DNA of 64,000 nucleotides from Liquorilactobacillus nagelii DSM 13675 (GTDB lineage: Bacteria > Bacillota > Bacilli > Lactobacillales > Lactobacillaceae). Shown here one piece after another: positions 61,513 through 64,000 of the stretch. Made by a program: the position numbers and the translations under genes. The notes beneath the pieces were generated by a model. The model saw only the letters and a program-made list of their open reading frames with translations. It was not told where the DNA came from and searched no databases. The DNA is taken from positions 1,240,001 through 1,304,000 of the forward strand of contig NZ_CP049304.1 in NCBI RefSeq assembly GCF_019444005.1. The letters run 5' to 3'. Position 1 is the first letter of the stretch. Every line of letters starts with the position of its first letter.

Positions 61513-61548
61513 TAAAAAACCGTGATACTAGCTTAGCTTGCTAATCAC
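61513..61548 (-). terminator. Terminator after the L,D-transpeptidase remnant
   Basis: AACCGTGAT/ATCACGGTT is a 9-bp stem with a smaller inner stem, followed by TTTTTTAT on the minus strand. Confidence 0.88.
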
Positions 61549-61564
61549 GGTTGCTGCTTTGAAT

Positions 61565-61868
61565 TTAACTGATAACTACTTTAGTGCCATAACGAATATT
61601 TTCATAAAACCATTTTGAATCAGCTACGGATAAATGAATACACCCGTGTGAAGATGGTTTAACACCTAAATTCTTTGCAACATCCGGTAAATAGTTTCCC
61701 TGGGCATCTGTTGGAGATATAACCCATGATAAAGCCACGAAATATAATAATTTGCCCCTTCACCGACGGATGCACTATAAAAATGTTCGCCACGTTCAGA
61801 TTGAATATAATAGGTTCCTCGCGGTGTCCGATTATTAATTCCCCCAATTAATTTTAGAATATAGTTTT
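61565..61868 (-). pseudogene. L,D-transpeptidase (YkuD) C-terminal pseudogene
   Basis: One frame reads INNRTPRGTYYIQSERGEHF and SVGEGANYYISWLYHG. The next reads SPTDAQGNYLPDVAKNLG then VKPSSHGCIHLSVADSKWFY and ends GTKVVIS. Together they form the YkuD catalytic region with SHGC nucleophile cysteine. There is no start or N-terminal part, and a frameshift/deletion lies at the LFHS position. The normally invariant Arg after SHGC-I is His. It is a broken cell-wall crosslinking enzyme. Confidence 0.75.
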
Positions 61869-61904
61869 AAAATTAAAATTGCAAACATTTTAAAAAAGGA
61901 TAAA

Positions 61905-61936
61905 CAAAAAACGCTACAAAATTGTAGCGTTTTTTA
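61905..61936. terminator. Bidirectional terminator after the PTS gene
   Basis: ACGCTACA/TGTAGCGT is flanked by A6 and T6, 41 bases after the PTS stop on the minus strand. Confidence 0.92.
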
Positions 61937-61976
61937 GTTGCCCCTTACTTTATTAAAATATGATCACACTTCATAT

Positions 61977-63914
61977 CTAACGTGCCGTAACAGAGACAAC
62001 TTTTTCGCCAGGTTTTACTGTCTTAACGTCTATTCGATCAACACTGGCATAGTCTGCCGTATTGGTAACTACTATCATTACAGTTGGATCATACCCAGCT
62101 TGTTTAATTCCGGCCAAATCAAAACTGCCAATTTTTTGTCCCTCGTTTACCCGTTGTCCTTGGGTCACACTTGTTTCAAAGTATTTACCCTTTAATTCAA
62201 CTGTGTCAATCCCGATGTGCAGCAAAACTTCTGCCCCATCATCTGATTTAAATCCATATGCATGTTTACTATCATCATAAGTCACAGTAACTTCACCATT
62301 TACCGGTGCAAAAAGATCACCACTTTCAGGAACAATAGCTGTTCCATCACCCATTAATTTGGCTGAGAAAACTTTGTCATTAACTTCGCTCAAAGATTTA
62401 GTTTGACCGGCTACGGGTGCAGCAATTACTTCATCATGTAGACTTAATTGTTTTTTTGCAACTGCAACAGCTTTTTTTTCAACTTTAGTTTGTTCAGTTG
62501 CGCCAACGACTGGCACAGGATCAATTAAATGCGCATTCTTTTTACCATATAAGAAAGTCAATGTGAAAGCCACAGCAAAACTAATCAATTCGCATAAGAT
62601 GTAGATTGGAATAGATTTTGCATCAATTGATAAGAAGCCAAGAAATGCAGCTGAACCTAATGAAACTGCAATAACATGCATAAATCCAGCAATTGCCGAC
62701 GCTACGCCTGAACCAATTAACGCACAGAAGAATGGAAAACGATACTTCAAGTTAACCCCAAACAATGCCGGCTCAGTAATTCCTAAGCAAGCTGAAACAG
62801 TTGCAGAAGAAGCGAGTCCTTTCATTTTCTTGTTTTTTGTTAACATAAAAATTGCAAAACAAGCAGCACCTTGTGCAATGTTAGCCATTGAAGCTACCAC
62901 AAAAATAAAATCACCATATCCCGTATGGTTTTGCGTAAATGCCGCAATCAATTGCGTCTCTATCGCTGGAAAAGCCTGATGCAAACCAGTCAGAACAATC
63001 GGCGAATAAACTAAACCAAAAATACCAGTTCCCACAAAGCCTAACGTGTCATACAACCAAACAATTCCGGCAGTAATTGCGTCTGACAAACTGCGCATCA
63101 CTGGTCCGACAATAATAAAGGTTAAAAAGCCGGTTACCATTAATGAAATCAACGGCGTAAAGGTAAAGTCAACCGCAGCCGGCAATTTTTTATGCAACCA
63201 TTTTTCTAAAACAGACAAAATATAAACTGCTGCTAAAACAGGGATAACTTGATATTGATAATTATTTTGTGAAACATGCATCCCTAAAATATTCCAATAC
63301 TTGCCTTCAATTAAGCCGGGCGTTGTCATAATCATCCCAACAGCAGCACCTAGGAAACGATTTGCTCCAAAACGGCTGGCAGCTGAAATACCAACTAAAA
63401 TCGGCATAAAGATAAATGGTGCTGCCGACATAACTTGGATCATATCTGAAATACCCTTAATTGCCGGATAAGTTACCACTAGTGCTTTGGGTCCAAACAA
63501 ACCTTGTGAAGTCAAAAAGTTGTTCAAAGCCATCAACAAACCACCGGCAACCAAGGCTGGAATAATTGGAACAAAAATATCAGATAATAATTTAATAAAT
63601 GCCATTACCGGATTAAAGCGTTTACCTTTCGCGGCGACTTGCTTCAAATCCTCGGTGGATGCTTCGCTTAAACCTGTTTGCTTGATCATCTCATCATAAA
63701 CCTTGTTAACATCACCTGGTCCAATAATAATTTGGTACTGACCATTAGTTTTGAAAGTACCCTTAACTCCAGGATTATCATCCAAGGCTGCTTGATCAAT
63801 CTTAGCGTCGTCTTTTAAAACTAGCCGCAATCGAGTGGCACAATGAGCTGCAGCAACGATATTATCTTGATGCAATGCCTTAATCACATCAGTCGCTACT
63901 TGCTTGTGATCCAT
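61977..63914 (-). CDS. PTS EIIBCA, glucose/sucrose family (probably sucrose- or trehalose-specific)
   Basis: A 645-residue phosphotransferase permease. The EIIB domain has the phosphorylated Cys in [10 protein letters not shown] (near residue 25). A linker leads to EIIC with about ten membrane segments, including [19 protein letters not shown] (near 385). The C-terminal EIIA has [16 protein letters not shown] with the active His (near 570). The EIIC sequence looks closest to sucrose-type permeases, but trehalose is possible. The ATG at 63914 follows AAAAGGAG; a TTG three codons earlier is too close. No hydrolase gene is visible in the window. Confidence 0.85.
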   Translation of the reverse strand: MDHKQVATDVIKALHQDNIVAAAHCATRLRLVLKDDAKIDQAALDDNPGVKGTFKTNGQYQIIIGPGDVNKVYDEMIKQTGLSEASTEDLKQVAAKGKRFNPVMAFIKLLSDIFVPIIPALVAGGLLMALNNFLTSQGLFGPKALVVTYPAIKGISDMIQVMSAAPFIFMPILVGISAASRFGANRFLGAAVGMIMTTPGLIEGKYWNILGMHVSQNNYQYQVIPVLAAVYILSVLEKWLHKKLPAAVDFTFTPLISLMVTGFLTFIIVGPVMRSLSDAITAGIVWLYDTLGFVGTGIFGLVYSPIVLTGLHQAFPAIETQLIAAFTQNHTGYGDFIFVVASMANIAQGAACFAIFMLTKNKKMKGLASSATVSACLGITEPALFGVNLKYRFPFFCALIGSGVASAIAGFMHVIAVSLGSAAFLGFLSIDAKSIPIYILCELISFAVAFTLTFLYGKKNAHLIDPVPVVGATEQTKVEKKAVAVAKKQLSLHDEVIAAPVAGQTKSLSEVNDKVFSAKLMGDGTAIVPESGDLFAPVNGEVTVTYDDSKHAYGFKSDDGAEVLLHIGIDTVELKGKYFETSVTQGQRVNEGQKIGSFDLAGIKQAGYDPTVMIVVTNTADYASVDRIDVKTVKPGEKVVSVTAR

Positions 63915-63932
63915 AATTAACAACTCCTTTTG

Positions 63933-63984
63933 AAAACGTTTTATATTACATTCTCAATAATACCTGATTTTTTTCGTATGTCAA
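63933..63984 (-). promoter_or_regulatory. Promoter and operator of the PTS gene
   Basis: TTGACA (63979-63984) and TATTAT (63957-63962) are 16 bases apart. Downstream, near +15, lies the palindrome AAAACGTTTT (63933-63942). It resembles LacI/ScrR-type operators and partly a CcpA cre site. Confidence 0.75.
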
Positions 63985-64000
63985 TCGTTTATCAGAAAAA

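Noticed and set aside
1..64000. CRISPR arrays, rRNA, tRNA, prophage modules and replication origins
   Set aside because: No regularly spaced repeats, rRNA-like tracts, cloverleaf sequences, phage structural genes or DnaA-box clusters were seen on either strand.

Overview
The window is an AT-rich Firmicutes chromosome segment. Gene content points to a Lactobacillaceae species: oligopeptide ABC transporter, DUF1129, DUF915 and DUF72 proteins, a Met T-box ahead of a MetE-like gene, a Glc-family PTS EIIBCA, and strong GGAGG ribosome sites with many TTG/GTG starts. Most genes lie on the minus strand. No rRNA, tRNA or CRISPR array was seen.

Layout. 1-3630: oligopeptide uptake operon (oppD-F-B-C, the last gene cut by the window edge). 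4043-4189: a 48-residue orphan protein. 4352-10743: a seven-gene 5-oxoproline operon (pxpB-pxpC-accB-accC-ycsI-pxpA-ycsG), which looks like a split urea-carboxylase-like machine plus lactam hydrolase. 10953-15984: a Met T-box-controlled MetE-like enzyme, a FAD oxidoreductase, an MFS exporter with a leader-peptide attenuator, and a DUF72 protein. 16002-22936: HAD phosphatase, then aroB, DAHP synthase, aroE and transketolase as one operon behind an aromatic-codon leader peptide and terminator, with aroD upstream under its own control. 23313-26024: two MFS transporters, the first behind a structured leader. 26301-29810: accessory zone with an IS3-family element, a truncated gene, a soluble PASTA protein and a tyrosine recombinase interrupted by TGA. 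29825-37236: type I restriction-modification locus with a silent specificity cassette and an extra single-TRD subunit. 37541-53663: housekeeping and redox genes, two regulatory pairs (PadR/DUF1129 and ECF sigma/anti-sigma), glyA, glycerate kinase, an FMN-dependent fumarate reductase-like enzyme, a UbiB-like kinase, nitroreductase and NUDIX. 53914-58290: map, alkyladenine glycosylase, a MacB-like ABC exporter and efp. 58579-61868: a small unknown protein, a decayed AbiE toxin-antitoxin pair, asd and a broken L,D-transpeptidase. 61977-63914: a PTS EIIBCA.

The most notable content is three short upstream reading frames whose peptides fit the gene they precede. MNLQKLITDNARFYYYWFIK (six consecutive aromatic residues) precedes tkt-aroE-aroF-aroB and a textbook intrinsic terminator. 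MLHFGFALPLPPPSELF (a PPP stall motif) precedes efp, the factor that relieves PPP stalling. MQAWITLQHSIITILALQ ends inside a hairpin that hides the ribosome site of an MFS exporter. All three are read directly from the sequence; the regulatory roles are inferred.

Several long reading frames begin upstream of the likely true start. The starts given here follow the ribosome-binding sites.
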